Of a stretch of DNA of 64,000 bases, positions 17,059 through 27,100 are shown one piece after another. The notes below the pieces were generated by a model, which was given only the letters and a program-made list of their open reading frames with translations, was not told the origin of the DNA and ran no database searches. Both the position numbers and the translations under genes were made by a program. Every line of letters starts with the position of its first letter. The first letter of the stretch is position 1. This stretch comes from Leisingera aquaemixtae (GTDB lineage Bacteria; Pseudomonadota; Alphaproteobacteria; Rhodobacterales; Rhodobacteraceae): NCBI RefSeq assembly GCF_001458395.1, contig NZ_CYSR01000030.1:496001-560000 (forward strand), given 5' to 3'.

Positions 17059-18663
17059 TTATTCGGGGATGGTAAAGACCTGCCCCGGATAGATCAGATC
17101 CGGATTGCGGATTGCGCCCTTGTTGGCCTCGAACACCCGCACATACAGGAAGCCGCTTCCGAATTTTTCTTGCGAGATTGCCCAAAGCGTGTCGCCCTTC
17201 TGCACCGTCACCGCCCGCACCAGCGGCACCGGCTGATCCGGTGCGGCATCGCCCGCAGGCTGCGGCAGCGCATCCGGCGCCTCGCGCTTGAATGGGGTTT
17301 CCAGGCGGCTCACGACCTTGCCGCTGCCCGCCTCGATTTCATCGACGCGCAGCGTGTAGAGACCGGGCGGCACATTCGCCAGCTCACCTTTCCAGCGGCC
17401 GTCCTCAGCCGTGTCAATCTCGGCAACCTGCGCATTGTCGACATAGACCCGCACCCTCGACTTGGGCCGCGCCCGGCCCGTCAGCTGCACCGCGCCGGCA
17501 CCGTTATAGCTGATCGCATCCAGCGCCACCTCGTCGCTCAGCTCCGGATCGTCCGGGACCGCGGGCTGCACCACTTCAATCCCGTCCTGCCCGGCGCGCA
17601 GCACGGCAACAGCTTGGCCCTGCAGCTGCGGCGCGGCAGGGTCAGCAGCAACCGCCGGGGTCTGCGCTGCCGGTGCGGTGCCTTGCTGGACGCCGGCCGC
17701 AGCTATGCCCGCGGCCTCTGCGGTTGCGTCTTCTGCGGCGCCAGCGCCATTCGGTTCCGCCTCAACTGCAGGTGCAGCCGGCTGCGCTGTTTCCGCTCCG
17801 GCCGCCGGTTCCAGCACCGCAACCTGATCCGCGGAGACGGGCGCGGCTGCTGCCGCCTCTGCCGGAACGCCGGTGCCCGCGCCAGAGGCGATTTCCGCCG
17901 CCGCCGGGCTGACCGGCGCCAGAATGAAGGTGTCGCCTGAGGCGCTCTGCTGGCCGCCGTGCTCTGCCAGCAGCGACACCACCCGGGCATCGGCACTTGG
18001 GGCAATGGTGGTCAGCGAGACAAATTCGCCGCCTGCCGGAACCTCCAGCTGCTCCAGCACCTTGCCATCCAGCATTACCGAAATCCGGACACCCGCCTGC
18101 GCGCGCCCGGCAATCACCACCGCGCCGTCGCGGTCCACCCGCACCAGATCCAGCTCCGGCGCTTGCAGGACAAAAATGTCGTCCTTGCTCTCCTCTGCCG
18201 CAGGATCAGAGGGCGCGGCCAGGGCAATCTCCTCACCCGCTGCAGGGACTTCAACCGGTGCGATTTCTGTTTCTGCACCGGCTGTTACCGGCGGATCTTC
18301 AGCCGCAGCCGCCGTGTCTGGGTCCACGGAAACCGCCGTTTCCCCCGCCGCAGGCTCCTTTGAAACCGCTGCGCTTTCCACCGGCTCTGCCTCCGCAGCC
18401 GCGCTGTCCTCCTCCGCGTCCACCGGCGCGTTTGCTGTGCGGTTCTGCAGCGGCTGGCCCGACTCCTCACCGTCGCCCGTGAACTCTTCACTGCCGCGTG
18501 CCGCCTGGCCGCCAGCCTGCCCGTTCGCGGCGTCGCCGTCCGGCTGGCCGGTGCCGAACACGCCTAGCTGGAACAGCACCACTCCGCCCAGCACCACGGC
18601 TACCCCGGCAACAGCGCCAAGTGTGAGAGCCCCCAGCCCCCCGCTTCCAGATGCATCCGCCAT
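17059..18663 (-). CDS. Membrane-anchored LysM-domain protein with Ala/Glu-rich spacer
   Basis: 534 residues. A single N-terminal span (about residues 9-36, LTLGAVAGVAVVLGGVVLFQ) is followed by roughly 130 residues of Ala/Glu/Pro-rich low complexity. Two beta-rich Ig-like modules follow, each containing a (I/V)xGRAxPxxxVxVxxDxxxV-like pattern (VIAGRAQAGVRISVMLDGKV; LTGRARPKSRVRVYVDNAQV). A C-terminal LysM domain (VQKGDTLWAISQ to YPGQVFTIPE) binds peptidoglycan. Probably a periplasmic spacer protein tethering membrane and wall. The ATG at 18663 starts the span; the ORF extends further upstream without support. Its neighbours give no further clue. Confidence 0.8.
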   Translation of the reverse strand: MADASGSGGLGALTLGAVAGVAVVLGGVVLFQLGVFGTGQPDGDAANGQAGGQAARGSEEFTGDGEESGQPLQNRTANAPVDAEEDSAAAEAEPVESAAVSKEPAAGETAVSVDPDTAAAAEDPPVTAGAETEIAPVEVPAAGEEIALAAPSDPAAEESKDDIFVLQAPELDLVRVDRDGAVVIAGRAQAGVRISVMLDGKVLEQLEVPAGGEFVSLTTIAPSADARVVSLLAEHGGQQSASGDTFILAPVSPAAAEIASGAGTGVPAEAAAAAPVSADQVAVLEPAAGAETAQPAAPAVEAEPNGAGAAEDATAEAAGIAAAGVQQGTAPAAQTPAVAADPAAPQLQGQAVAVLRAGQDGIEVVQPAVPDDPELSDEVALDAISYNGAGAVQLTGRARPKSRVRVYVDNAQVAEIDTAEDGRWKGELANVPPGLYTLRVDEIEAGSGKVVSRLETPFKREAPDALPQPAGDAAPDQPVPLVRAVTVQKGDTLWAISQEKFGSGFLYVRVFEANKGAIRNPDLIYPGQVFTIPE

Positions 18664-18787
18664 GTCTTCCCCTTCGAAGTTTGCGGAATGTTCCCTTCCG
18701 CTTAGTTGAGCAAACCTACCAATCCCGCTATCACGGGTCAAAACAGCAATTGCGTTTCATCTTGAAATTCCACGGAAAGGCTGGCCG

Positions 18788-19339
18788 ATGAGCATCAAAT
18801 CCGTCTGTGTCTATTGCGGATCGCGCGCGGGCGCGCGGCCCGCTTATACCGAAGCCGCCCGCGCCCTGGGTGCCGCGCTTGCCAGCAACGGCATGCGGCT
18901 GGTCTATGGCGCCGGTGATGTCGGGCTGATGGGCGAGGTTGCCCGCGCGGCCCAGCAGGCCGGCGGCGAAACCTTCGGTGTGATCCCCAGCCACCTGGAA
19001 CGGCGCGAAGTCGGCAAGTCGGATCTCACCACCTATGTGGTGACCGAGACCATGCACGAGCGCAAGAAGGTGATGCTGTGGAACGCCGATGCGGTGATTG
19101 TGCTGCCCGGCGGCGCCGGATCTTTGGATGAGCTGTTCGAGGCGCTCACCTGGCGCCAGCTTGGCCTGCATTCCAAGCCGATCGTGATCCTGAACACAGC
19201 CGGCTACTGGGACAAGCTGCGCGCCCTGGTGGAACAGCTCATCGGCGAGGGCTTTGCCGGGCAGGACCTTGCGGATTACCTGATCTGGGCCGACACGCCA
19301 GTGGCCGCCATCGCCGCCCTGCGCGACGCCCGCTCCTGA
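18788..19339 (+). CDS. LOG family protein (TIGR00730-type nucleoside monophosphate phosphoribohydrolase)
   Basis: 183-residue Rossmann-type enzyme of the LONELY GUY family, which removes the ribose phosphate from cytokinin nucleotides or AMP-like substrates. The signature LPGGAGSLDEL matches the family PGGxGTxxE motif, and SVCVYCGSRAGARPAY at the N terminus is the usual opening. In bacteria the physiological substrate is often unknown. Its 3' end overlaps the convergent rarD gene by 64 bases. Confidence 0.88.
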   Translation: MSIKSVCVYCGSRAGARPAYTEAARALGAALASNGMRLVYGAGDVGLMGEVARAAQQAGGETFGVIPSHLERREVGKSDLTTYVVTETMHERKKVMLWNADAVIVLPGGAGSLDELFEALTWRQLGLHSKPIVILNTAGYWDKLRALVEQLIGEGFAGQDLADYLIWADTPVAAIAALRDARS

Positions 19340-20187
19340 CGCAAGGCCGAGTAGGAAAACACCGCAACCGCGCTCCAGATCAAGGCAAAGGCAGCGCCGT
19401 GCCAGGAGGTGAAAGGCTCGGCAAACAGCAGCACCGCCACCAGGAACTGCAGCGTCGGGTTCAGATACTGCAAGACGCCCACGGTGCTCAGCCGCACCCG
19501 TTTGGCGGCAAAGCTGAACAGGATCAGCGGCAGCCCTGTCAGGATGCCGGAGAACGCCAGCATGGCCGCATCCGCCGGGTCGCCGAAGAAGCCCGCGCCG
19601 CCGGTCAGCCAGATCACCGCCAGCGCCACCGGCAAAATCAGCAGAACCTCAGCGGTGACCGACACCACCGGCCCCAGGGAAAGCCGTTTCTTGGCAACAC
19701 CATAGAGCGCAAAGCTGACGCTCAGCACCAGCGGGATCAGGGGCGCAGCCCCCAATCCGAACGACAGCACCGCAACCGCGGCGCCGGCCAGCAGCACCGC
19801 CAGCAGCTGTGCCCGGGCCAGCCGCTCGCCGAACACCAGACGCCCCAGCAGCACGCTCAGCAAGGGAAAGATGTAATAACCCAGGCTGGCCTCGGTCGCA
19901 TGGCCGGTCTGGACGGAAGAAATGAACACGAACCAGTTCAGCGAGATCATCGCGGTGGCGAACGCCAGAAGCAGCGCGCCGCGCCGGTCCGAGAAAGCCG
20001 CCCGCAAGGCGCCGATCCGCCCCTGCACCAGCAGCACGCCCGCAAAGAACAAAAACGACCACAGCACCCGGTGCGACAGCACCTGCTCCGGCGGCACGTG
20101 CGACAGCGCCTTGTAATAGATCCCCGACAGCCCCCAAACCACGCAGGCCGCGATCATCGCCATGACGCCTAACTGTGTGTCCCGCAT
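19276..20187 (-). CDS. rarD: EamA/RarD family permease
   Basis: 303-residue ten-helix drug/metabolite transporter. The N terminus (GVMAMIAACVVWGLSGIYYKALSHVP) and the LSHRVLWSFLF segment are characteristic of RarD. Physiological substrate is not established. The start at 20187 fits the RarD N terminus; the ORF extends 16 codons upstream without support. The 3' end overlaps the convergent LOG gene, so the two transcripts share an antisense region. Confidence 0.85.
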   Translation of the reverse strand: MRDTQLGVMAMIAACVVWGLSGIYYKALSHVPPEQVLSHRVLWSFLFFAGVLLVQGRIGALRAAFSDRRGALLLAFATAMISLNWFVFISSVQTGHATEASLGYYIFPLLSVLLGRLVFGERLARAQLLAVLLAGAAVAVLSFGLGAAPLIPLVLSVSFALYGVAKKRLSLGPVVSVTAEVLLILPVALAVIWLTGGAGFFGDPADAAMLAFSGILTGLPLILFSFAAKRVRLSTVGVLQYLNPTLQFLVAVLLFAEPFTSWHGAAFALIWSAVAVFSYSALRQERASRRAAMAATGVSAQIR

Positions 20188-20258
20188 GATTTGCCCCTGC
20201 CCGTGCGCCCTTTGACAGACACCGGACAGGGGCAAGGGTCAAGCCCCCGGCTCAACCG

Positions 20259-20714
20259 TCAGCCGTTCTCAAGCGCGTCTTTCACCATCTCCTCGATCTT
20301 GCTGGTCTCATGGTTGGTCAGGTTCTTCGCGACCTCGGCCACCACGCGATCGGCAACCTCCTTGTGAAGGTTCTTGCGCAGCTCGCCCAGCACCTCGGGG
20401 GCTGCCACCAGAACCAGCCGTTCAAACTGGCCCTTATGCGCCATCTTGTACAGCCGGTCCGCCAGATCCGACGCGAACCGTTCCTTGGCCAGCTGGTGCC
20501 AGTCGGTGTCATCCACCGCCGAACGGTGCACGCTGGGGCCGTCGTTGAACCGCCCCGGCCGGTTTGCCGACTGCTCGCGATTGGAGGGGTTTTCCTGCTC
20601 GTCCTTGCGCCGCACCTTCAGGTTCGGGTTCTGCGCGTCCGTGGTGTTTTCGAGAAACAGCGCTTTTTCGCTGTCCGCAACCAGCACCCAGGTGCCCTGC
20701 GTCAGAAAGGTCAT
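20259..20714 (-). CDS. Host-attachment-type protein (baeRF-like)
   Basis: 151-residue protein of the family named from an Agrobacterium gene needed for attachment to plant cells (PF10116). Conserved traits are the TWVLVADSEKALFLEN opening, the Asn/Arg-rich SNREQSANRPGRFNDG insert, the FASDLADRLYKMAHKGQF helix and LVLVAAPEVLGELR. The fold is related to archaeal/eukaryotic release factor eRF1 domain 2, so a ribosome-linked role has been proposed. The next gene upstream ends 5 bases before the ATG, suggesting one operon. Confidence 0.75.
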   Translation of the reverse strand: MTFLTQGTWVLVADSEKALFLENTTDAQNPNLKVRRKDEQENPSNREQSANRPGRFNDGPSVHRSAVDDTDWHQLAKERFASDLADRLYKMAHKGQFERLVLVAAPEVLGELRKNLHKEVADRVVAEVAKNLTNHETSKIEEMVKDALENG

Positions 20715-20718
20715 GATG

Positions 20719-20913
20719 TCACTCCTCCTCCTTGGATTTCGTCACGCGTGTTGATCCCGCCGGACGCTCCTTGGCCCGTTTCAGCTCGTCTTCAGAGGCG
20801 ATATCGCGCTGCAGCCCGCCGCCAGCCCGGCCTTGCTGCGAAACGCTCCCTTTCGCACCGGGGATCTCGTCCGTCTCGCGGCGTCCATCCGTCGATCGTT
20901 TGCGTTCAGCCAT
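20719..20913 (-). CDS. Small charged hydrophilic protein
   Basis: 64 residues, no Cys, no hydrophobic stretch, rich in Arg, Lys, Glu, Gly and Ser; likely disordered. The ATG at 20913 has a strong AGGAGG. It ends 5 bases before the host-attachment-type gene. I do not recognise the family; the composition recalls small stress-related proteins. Confidence 0.6.
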   Translation of the reverse strand: MAERKRSTDGRRETDEIPGAKGSVSQQGRAGGGLQRDIASEDELKRAKERPAGSTRVTKSKEEE

Positions 20914-20989
20914 GGGAGCCTCCTTCTTATTGCACATGTGGAAGTTCAACGCGCAGCAGCAGGCCCTTGTTCCTAAGACAACCACGAAA

Positions 20990-21016
20990 AAGCCCGCGCA
21001 GCAACGCTGCGCGGGC
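20990..21016 (-). terminator. Intrinsic terminator of sod
   Basis: On the minus strand the stem gcccgcgcagc / gctgcgcgggc with a 3-nt loop is followed by five T, about 50 bases after the superoxide dismutase stop. Confidence 0.85.
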
Positions 21017-21068
21017 GGAATCTTCTGATGCGGTGCCAGCCTGGAAACCGGCTTCCGCTCCTGCTGCC

Positions 21069-21671
21069 TTATCCCAGGCGGGAGGCGACGTTTTCCCAGT
21101 TCACCAGGTTGTCCAGGAAATTGGTCAGGTAGGCCGGACGCTTGTTGCGGAAGTCGATGTAGTAGGAATGCTCCCACACGTCGCAGCCCAGCAGCGCGGT
21201 CTGATCAAAGCACAGCGGGTTCACGCCGTTTTCGGTCTTGGTCACCGCCAGCGAACCGTCTGCCTTCTTGACCAGCCACGCCCAGCCGGAGCCGAACTGG
21301 CCTGCGCCTGCGGCAGAGAATTCTTCCTTGAACTTGTCGACCGAGCCGAAGCTTTCGGTCAGCGCCTTTTCCAGCTCACCCGGCATCTTGCTCTCGCCCG
21401 GGCCCATCATCTCCCAGAACTGGTTGTGGTTCCACAGCTGCGAAATGTTGTTGAAGATGCCGTTCTGGGCAACCGCGTTGGCGTCGTAGGTGCCCTTGAT
21501 GATTTCTTCCAGCGACTTGCCTTCCCACTCGGTGCCGGCGATCAGCTTGTTGCCGTTGTCGACATAGGCCTTGTGGTGCAGGTCGTGGTGGTATTCCAGG
21601 GTTTCCGAGGACATGCCCTTGGATGCCAGAGCGTCGTGGGCGTAGGGAAGATCGGGAAGTTCAAAAGCCAT
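21069..21671 (-). CDS. sodB: Fe/Mn superoxide dismutase
   Basis: 200-residue cytoplasmic enzyme converting superoxide to oxygen and hydrogen peroxide. Ligands visible: a His in LEYHHDLHHKAY, a second in WNHNQFWEM, then Asp and His in the C-terminal DVWEHSYYIDFRNKRPAYL signature. FGSGWAWLV is also present. Metal preference cannot be settled from sequence; sodB is the usual name in this group. The ATG at 21671 follows a GGGGGC purine-rich site. Single gene with its own terminator. Confidence 0.95.
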   Translation of the reverse strand: MAFELPDLPYAHDALASKGMSSETLEYHHDLHHKAYVDNGNKLIAGTEWEGKSLEEIIKGTYDANAVAQNGIFNNISQLWNHNQFWEMMGPGESKMPGELEKALTESFGSVDKFKEEFSAAGAGQFGSGWAWLVKKADGSLAVTKTENGVNPLCFDQTALLGCDVWEHSYYIDFRNKRPAYLTNFLDNLVNWENVASRLG

Positions 21672-21842
21672 TTTGGGCCCCCTGTCAAAATTGTTTGCGT
21701 TCCTGCGCAGATACATGCTGTGTGCGCGCTATCAGGTCAAGAGGCCAAGGCGCGAAAACCGTGCAGGCCCAATGTTCATCTATCCTCTCAGATGCTCAGG
21801 CAGTAGGTGCCTAGCCGCGCAGGTACACAGCCGCTTTCGAAG

Positions 21843-22331
21843 TCAGTATTGCAACTGATCGAGGCCGGGAATTTCGCTTTGAGCAATCTGCTCGCACTTC
21901 AGATCGCCACGGATCCTTGAATGGTATCCGAGAGACACTTTTGCCCGCATTACACCCGTTTTGGCTTGGGGATCTACCTCTGCGCGAAAGCCTACTGATG
22001 TCCAGATGTCTAAGCTTGTCGGGCGGCTAATCCGCCATTTGAACTTCAGCCTCCCATCTTTCAACTGTTTCACTTTTGCTTCGGCCTTTCCTTCCCGAGA
22101 AGTCACAACGCGTGAATCGATAACCTGCACCTGCCGCCAATCGTCAGAGAACTCAAAATAAGTCTGGGCGGGAAGCCATCCGCCACCGCCTTCAGACGTG
22201 GGTTTACCTCCGCCGAACCGGTCAATCTCACAACGAAAAACAGCATCCACTCCCGAAGCGCCAACCGCCGCCGGAAACCCCAGCAACAGCACGCTGACAA
22301 CTCCGGTTGCAACAAAAATATCCTTAATCAT
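21843..22331 (-). CDS. Secreted hypothetical protein, copy 1 of a tandem family
   Basis: 162 residues with a signal peptide (VVSVLLLGFPAAVGASG). The mature part starts AVFRCEIDRF and contains GGGGWLPAQTYFEFSDDWRQVQVIDSR. The pattern of early Cys, GW(L/I/V)P, acidic DD and a late Cys is shared with the next two genes. Probably periplasmic or extracellular with one disulfide. Function unknown; no named family recognised. Confidence 0.65.
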   Translation of the reverse strand: MIKDIFVATGVVSVLLLGFPAAVGASGVDAVFRCEIDRFGGGKPTSEGGGGWLPAQTYFEFSDDWRQVQVIDSRVVTSREGKAEAKVKQLKDGRLKFKWRISRPTSLDIWTSVGFRAEVDPQAKTGVMRAKVSLGYHSRIRGDLKCEQIAQSEIPGLDQLQY

Positions 22332-22377
22332 TCTTTTCGTCCCAAAACTGTTTGCCGCAAAAAGTTAGCCAAGCGTA

Positions 22378-22794
22378 TCAACCCTGCTGGACCTTGCACT
22401 TCCCGCGCCCGCGCGGCGCGTTTGCAAAGCCGGTGATCACACCCCGGATCGACAGAGTGCTTTTGTCCATGTCAAAGACGGCCGAATACAGCCCGTCCAC
22501 CTTGGTCCGCGCGTTGGAAACCGGGATGTCATTCACCCGCCACGCCAGGTCATAGGAATTCCCTTTCCGGTGTTCGACCTTGGCGGACAAGGGTTCACCG
22601 ACCAGTTGGTGAATGTAGCCGTCATAGACCTTTGCAGTTTTAGTGCTGTCGTCCCACAGCACCATAACCCGCGGCGCAATCCAGCCGTTGTTTGTAAACA
22701 TCTTGATGTCGCAATCAAAAACGGTCTCAGCCGAGACCGCTTGACCAAGAAAACCTGCAGCCGCAATACAACCAGCTTGAACAAAACATTTCAT
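22378..22794 (-). CDS. Secreted hypothetical protein, copy 2 of a tandem family
   Basis: 138 residues with a signal peptide (AAAGFLGQAVSA). The mature part starts TVFDCDIKMF, then NNGWIAPRVMVLWDDSTKTAKVYDG, SYDLAWRVNDIPV and a final GRGKCKVQ. It aligns by eye with the copies on either side (FxC start, GW-aP segment, Sx-L-W core, RGxGxC end). Function unknown. Confidence 0.65.
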   Translation of the reverse strand: MKCFVQAGCIAAAGFLGQAVSAETVFDCDIKMFTNNGWIAPRVMVLWDDSTKTAKVYDGYIHQLVGEPLSAKVEHRKGNSYDLAWRVNDIPVSNARTKVDGLYSAVFDMDKSTLSIRGVITGFANAPRGRGKCKVQQG

Positions 22795-22952
22795 TTGCCG
22801 TAGCCCTCAAATCAGTTCCTGAAAACCGAATGCAACCCGGTTGAGCAAAATGCAACCACGCTCCCGGGTAAGTTGGGTTTAAAACAGCCGCAATAGGCGA
22901 TCCTGCGACAGGCCTTGTCCGTTCGCGGTGCCGCGGCACCCCAAGGCACCGG

Positions 22953-23420
22953 TTATTGCAAATAGACCTGGAACTGCGCCAGCAGCGACAGCGAGTCCAG
23001 CCGCTCGCAGCTGCCGGAGCCGCGGGGCAGCATCGTGCCCTCTTCCGGGCGGATCGACTGAATGCTCATTTTCAGGTTGGACATATTGAGCACCGCCCGG
23101 AACCGCGGCTCAGCCCCGCCGCTTTCCATCAGCACCGCAAGCCCCGGCAGCGACCAGCTGAGCGCATATGACGATCCGCTGCGTTTGACCACCTTGGCGG
23201 GCACAGAGACACCAAAGGCGGCATCGGTGATCTGCGCCGTTTTGAAATTGTCGGAGAAATAAATCGCGATTTTGCTGGGCACCCAGGCGTCGCCGGAAAT
23301 CGGTTCAAGGTTGCAGCGGAAACTGGAACCCGCTGCGGCAGCCGCCCCGGCGAGCGTAAAAAATAGTGCAACATAGCTGCAATTCAGCAGACCCATCAAC
23401 CGCCTCCGAAACATCTTCAC
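22953..23420 (-). CDS. Secreted hypothetical protein, copy 3 of a tandem family
   Basis: 155 residues with a signal peptide (YVALFFTLAGAAAAAG). The mature part starts SSFRCNLEPI, then DAWVPSKIAIYFSDNFKTAQITDA, SYALSWSLPGLAV and RGSGSCERL. Same order of landmarks as copy 2. The frame is open at both ends and all three genes have their own signal peptides, so all may be expressed. Function unknown. Confidence 0.65.
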   Translation of the reverse strand: MKMFRRRLMGLLNCSYVALFFTLAGAAAAAGSSFRCNLEPISGDAWVPSKIAIYFSDNFKTAQITDAAFGVSVPAKVVKRSGSSYALSWSLPGLAVLMESGGAEPRFRAVLNMSNLKMSIQSIRPEEGTMLPRGSGSCERLDSLSLLAQFQVYLQ

Positions 23421-23507
23421 ACAGCCGCCCCACAGACAGGTAACCGGCTGTTAAATATAACTTTTTTAATCCCTGCGAAGGAACATCTCCAGCGGCATCG
23501 GTTCAAA

Positions 23508-23540
23508 TAAAAAGGTGCCCCGGATCATCTCCAGGGCACC
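23508..23540 (-). terminator. Terminator of the sarcosine oxidase operon
   Basis: On the minus strand the 7-bp stem ggtgccc / gggcacc (13-nt loop) is followed by five T, about 50 bases after soxG. Confidence 0.7.
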
Positions 23541-23586
23541 GTAGTTGACGCGTCATGGCGTCACAAGCAAAAAGCGAGTGGCAATT

Positions 23587-24153
23587 TTAATAAACACCCA
23601 CTTTACTTTGCGGGTGAGCGGCCGCGCTCAGCAGTTTGAACACGTACTCGCCCACAGAGCGGAAACAGACGATGCAGAAGCTGCCATCCTCGTTCAGCCA
23701 GTAGGCGCCAGCCACCTGTGCCAGGCGCGAGCGGCGGAACTGGCCGGGGGTGAAGGCGGCAGCGTCAAAGTCGACCGGGCTCACCTTGCCCAGCACCTCG
23801 CGCGCGCCCTCACCGGACAGGCGGAAGAACGCACGGGCGTCGGAGACGTTCACCGCCAGAGCGTGCTCGCCCTTCAGAGCCTCGGCCACTTCGGCGGTCT
23901 TGGCCACTGCATCTTCGTAAGGCACCAGCAGCAGCAGCTCATCCGGGGACATCCAGGCGGCGGCCCCGTTCTCGGCAACCGAGATGGCGCCCTGTGCCGG
24001 AACCCCGGCGCCGGTGGCGGCCTTGACGGCTGCCTTCAGCGCTGCGGAGCCCAGATCGCCGCGCAGGGTGATCATCCCCTGCAGACCGGCATCCTCGACC
24101 TTGGCCAGCCCGGAGTACCGGGCGCCGTTCAGTACGGAAACAGCCTTAGACAT
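23587..24153 (-). CDS. soxG: Sarcosine oxidase gamma subunit
   Basis: 188-residue smallest folate-side subunit of heterotetrameric sarcosine oxidase. Recognisable features are ISVAENGAAAWMSPDELLLLVP and VNVSDARAFFRLSGEGAREVLGKVSPVDF, close to the GcvT/aminomethyltransferase-like fold of this subunit. The start at 24153 overlaps the soxA stop by 8 bases, giving translational coupling. Last gene of soxBDAG. Confidence 0.9.
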   Translation of the reverse strand: MSKAVSVLNGARYSGLAKVEDAGLQGMITLRGDLGSAALKAAVKAATGAGVPAQGAISVAENGAAAWMSPDELLLLVPYEDAVAKTAEVAEALKGEHALAVNVSDARAFFRLSGEGAREVLGKVSPVDFDAAAFTPGQFRRSRLAQVAGAYWLNEDGSFCIVCFRSVGEYVFKLLSAAAHPQSKVGVY

Positions 24154-27100
24154 TCTGCTTCTCTCCATCCTTGTCGTAGAAGACCGGGTCAACGATCTTG
24201 GCTTTGTAGGTCTTGCCGTCGGTGCCCGGGAACTCGATCACTTCACCCATTCGCTTGGGACCGTGCTTGACGAGGCCCATGGCGATGCCGCGGCCCAGCG
24301 TTGCGGAGTGATAGGTCGAGGTCACCCGGCCGATCATGTTGCGCTGGCCGTTGGCATTGACGCCTTCACCCAACGCATAGGCGCCGTCGGGCAGCACCGA
24401 TCCGTCCACGGTTTCCAGGCCAACCAGCTGCCAGCGGTCCGGATCCGTCATGTGGGACCGCGCTTGCGCGCGTTTGCCCAGATAGTCGTCCTTCTTCTTG
24501 GACAGCGCCCAGTGCAGCCCCAGATCCTGCGGGATCACGGTGCCATCGGTCTCATCCCCGATCATGATGAAGCCCTTTTCGGCGCGCAGAATGTGCAGGG
24601 TCTCGGTGCCATAAGGCATGACGCCGAATTCCTTGCCCGCGTCCATCAGCGCATCCCAGAACGCCTGGCCCTCAGAGGCCGCAACCGCGATCTCGTAGGA
24701 CAGCTCGCCCGAGAAGGAGATCCGGTAAGCACGGGCGTCGAAGCCGCCGATCTGACCGTCGCGCCATTCCATGAACGGCAGCGCCTCTTTGCTGACATCC
24801 ATGCCGCCGCCCGCTTGCGCGTTCAGCTTCTCCAGCACCTTGCGGGCCTTGGGGCCGACCACGGCGATCTGCGCGTACTGCTCGGTCACGTTGGCAACGT
24901 AGACTTTCCAGTCCCACCATTCGGTTTGCAGCCATTCTTCCATGTGCCCATGGATGCGCTCGGCGCCGCCGGTGGTGGTGTGGCACAGGAAAGTGTCCTC
25001 GTCGATGCGGGCCACCACACCGTCGTCCATCAGGAAGCCGTTCTCGGTGCACATCAGGCCATAGCGGCATTTGCCCGGCTTCAGCGTGGACATCATGTTG
25101 GTGTACAGCATGTCCAGGAACTTGCCGGCATCGGGGCCCTTGACGATCAGCTTGCCAAGGGTCGAGGCGTCCAGCAGGCCGAGGTTCTCGCGGGTGTTCT
25201 TCACCTCGCGGTTCACCGCAGCATGACGGTCCTCACCGGGTTTGGTGATCGCAAACGGGCGGCGCCACTGGCCGACCGGCTCCCAATCCGCGCCGTTCTT
25301 GTCGAACCAGTCGTAGATCGGCGTCTTGCGCACCGGCTGGAAGATCTCGGCCCGTGCCTCACCCGCGATCGCGCCCAGCGAGATCGGGTGGTACGGCGGA
25401 CGGAAGGTGGTGGTGCCCACCTGCGGGATTTCCGAGTTCAGGCTGTCGGCCAGAATGGCCAGGCCGTTGATGTTCGACAGCTTGCCCTGGTCGGTGGCCA
25501 TGCCCAGCGTGGTGTAACGCTTGGTGTGCTCGACGCTTTCATAGCCTTCGCGGGCCGCCAGCTGCACGTCCGACACTTTCACGTCGTTCTGGTAGTCCAG
25601 CCAGGACTTCATGCGCAGCTTGATGTCCGCCTTGGCGGGCATCAGCCAGACCGCTTCCATCTGCGCTTCCGCCTCGGACTCGCCCTTGGCCGCCGCCACG
25701 GATTTCGCCGGAAAACCGGCAGCTTCCGCTGCTTTCGAACCAGCCGCCGCTGCATCTTCCAGCAGCGCGCCCAGGCCGAACTCGCCGTTCGCGGCACCTG
25801 CCGGAACCACAAAGCCGTTGCCGTCATGGCCCAGCGGCGGGCGGGAGGCATCGGGACGGAAGTTGGCGTTCACCTCGTCCCAGATCAGCTTGCCGCCGCA
25901 ATGGGACCACAGGTGGACCACCGGCGACCAGCCGCCGGACATGGCAACCGCGTCGGCCTGCACGACCTCACGCGCACCGCCTTCGCCGTTCTGGGCGCAG
26001 ATGGCGACCTCGGTCACGCATTTGCCGTCCTTCACCTTGGCGATGGCGCGGCCCAGCTCGACCCGGATACCCTTTTCGCGGACCGCTTCCATCAGCGCGC
26101 CGCCGCCGGTTTCGCGGGTGTCGACCACGCGGACCACTTCGACGCCCGCGTCATGCAGCACAAGTGCTGTGCGGTAGGCGTCGTCGTTGTTGGTGGCAAC
26201 CACGACCTTGTTCCCCGGGTTGATGCCCCAGTTCACCACATAGTCGCGCATCGAGGCCGCCAGCATCACGCCCGGCACATCGTTGCCGGCAAAGGACAGC
26301 GGACGCTCGATCGCTCCGGTCGCGGTGACGATCTGGGAGGCACGGATCCGCCACAGGCGATGGCGCGGGCCGCCCTGCCCCGGCGCGTGGTCGGTCAGGC
26401 GCTCATAACCCAGGGCATAGCCGTGATCATAAACGCCGGAGCCCATGCAGCGGTCGCGCAGGGTGACGTTGCCCATTCCACGCAGCTCTGCCAGGGTCTT
26501 TTCGATCCAGGCCTCGGGCGCTTCACCGTCGATGGTGCCGCCGTCGACCGGCGCGCGGCCGCCCCAGTAGTTGTTCTGCTCCAGCACCAGAACCTTGGCG
26601 CCCGAGCTAGCTGCCGCCTTGGCCGCCTGCAAGCCGGCCACGCCGCCGCCGATGACCAGCACATCCGCAAAGAAGTAGAAGTGCTCGTAGGTGTCGGCGT
26701 CCTTCAGCTCCTTGTCGGGGGCAGCGCCCAGACCGGCAGACTTGCGGATGATCGGCTCATAGACGTGTTTCCACAGCGGGCGCGGGTGGATGAACATCTT
26801 ATAGTAGAAGCCAGCGGTCAGGAAGCGGCTCAGCTTGTTGTTGATCGACAGGACGTCGAACTCCAGGCTCGGCCAGTGGTTCTGCGACTGCGCGGTCAGC
26901 CCTGAGAACAGCTCGGTGGTGGTGGCGCGCTGGTTCGGCTCGTAACGGTCGCCCACACCCAGCTGCATCAGCGCATTAGGCTCTTCCGAACCGGATGCGA
27001 CAACGCCGCGCGGGCGGTGGTATTTGAACGAGCGGCCCATCATCACCTGGCCGTTGGCCAGCAGGGCGGATGCGAGCGTATCGCCGGCATAGCCCTTCAT

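Noticed and set aside
15207-17075. 622-codon plus-strand open frame opposite the ABC exporter
   Set aside because: Shadow frame, His/Arg/Gln-rich, no ribosome site.
23984-26905. 973-codon plus-strand open frame opposite soxA
   Set aside because: Antisense shadow of soxA; no recognisable motifs.
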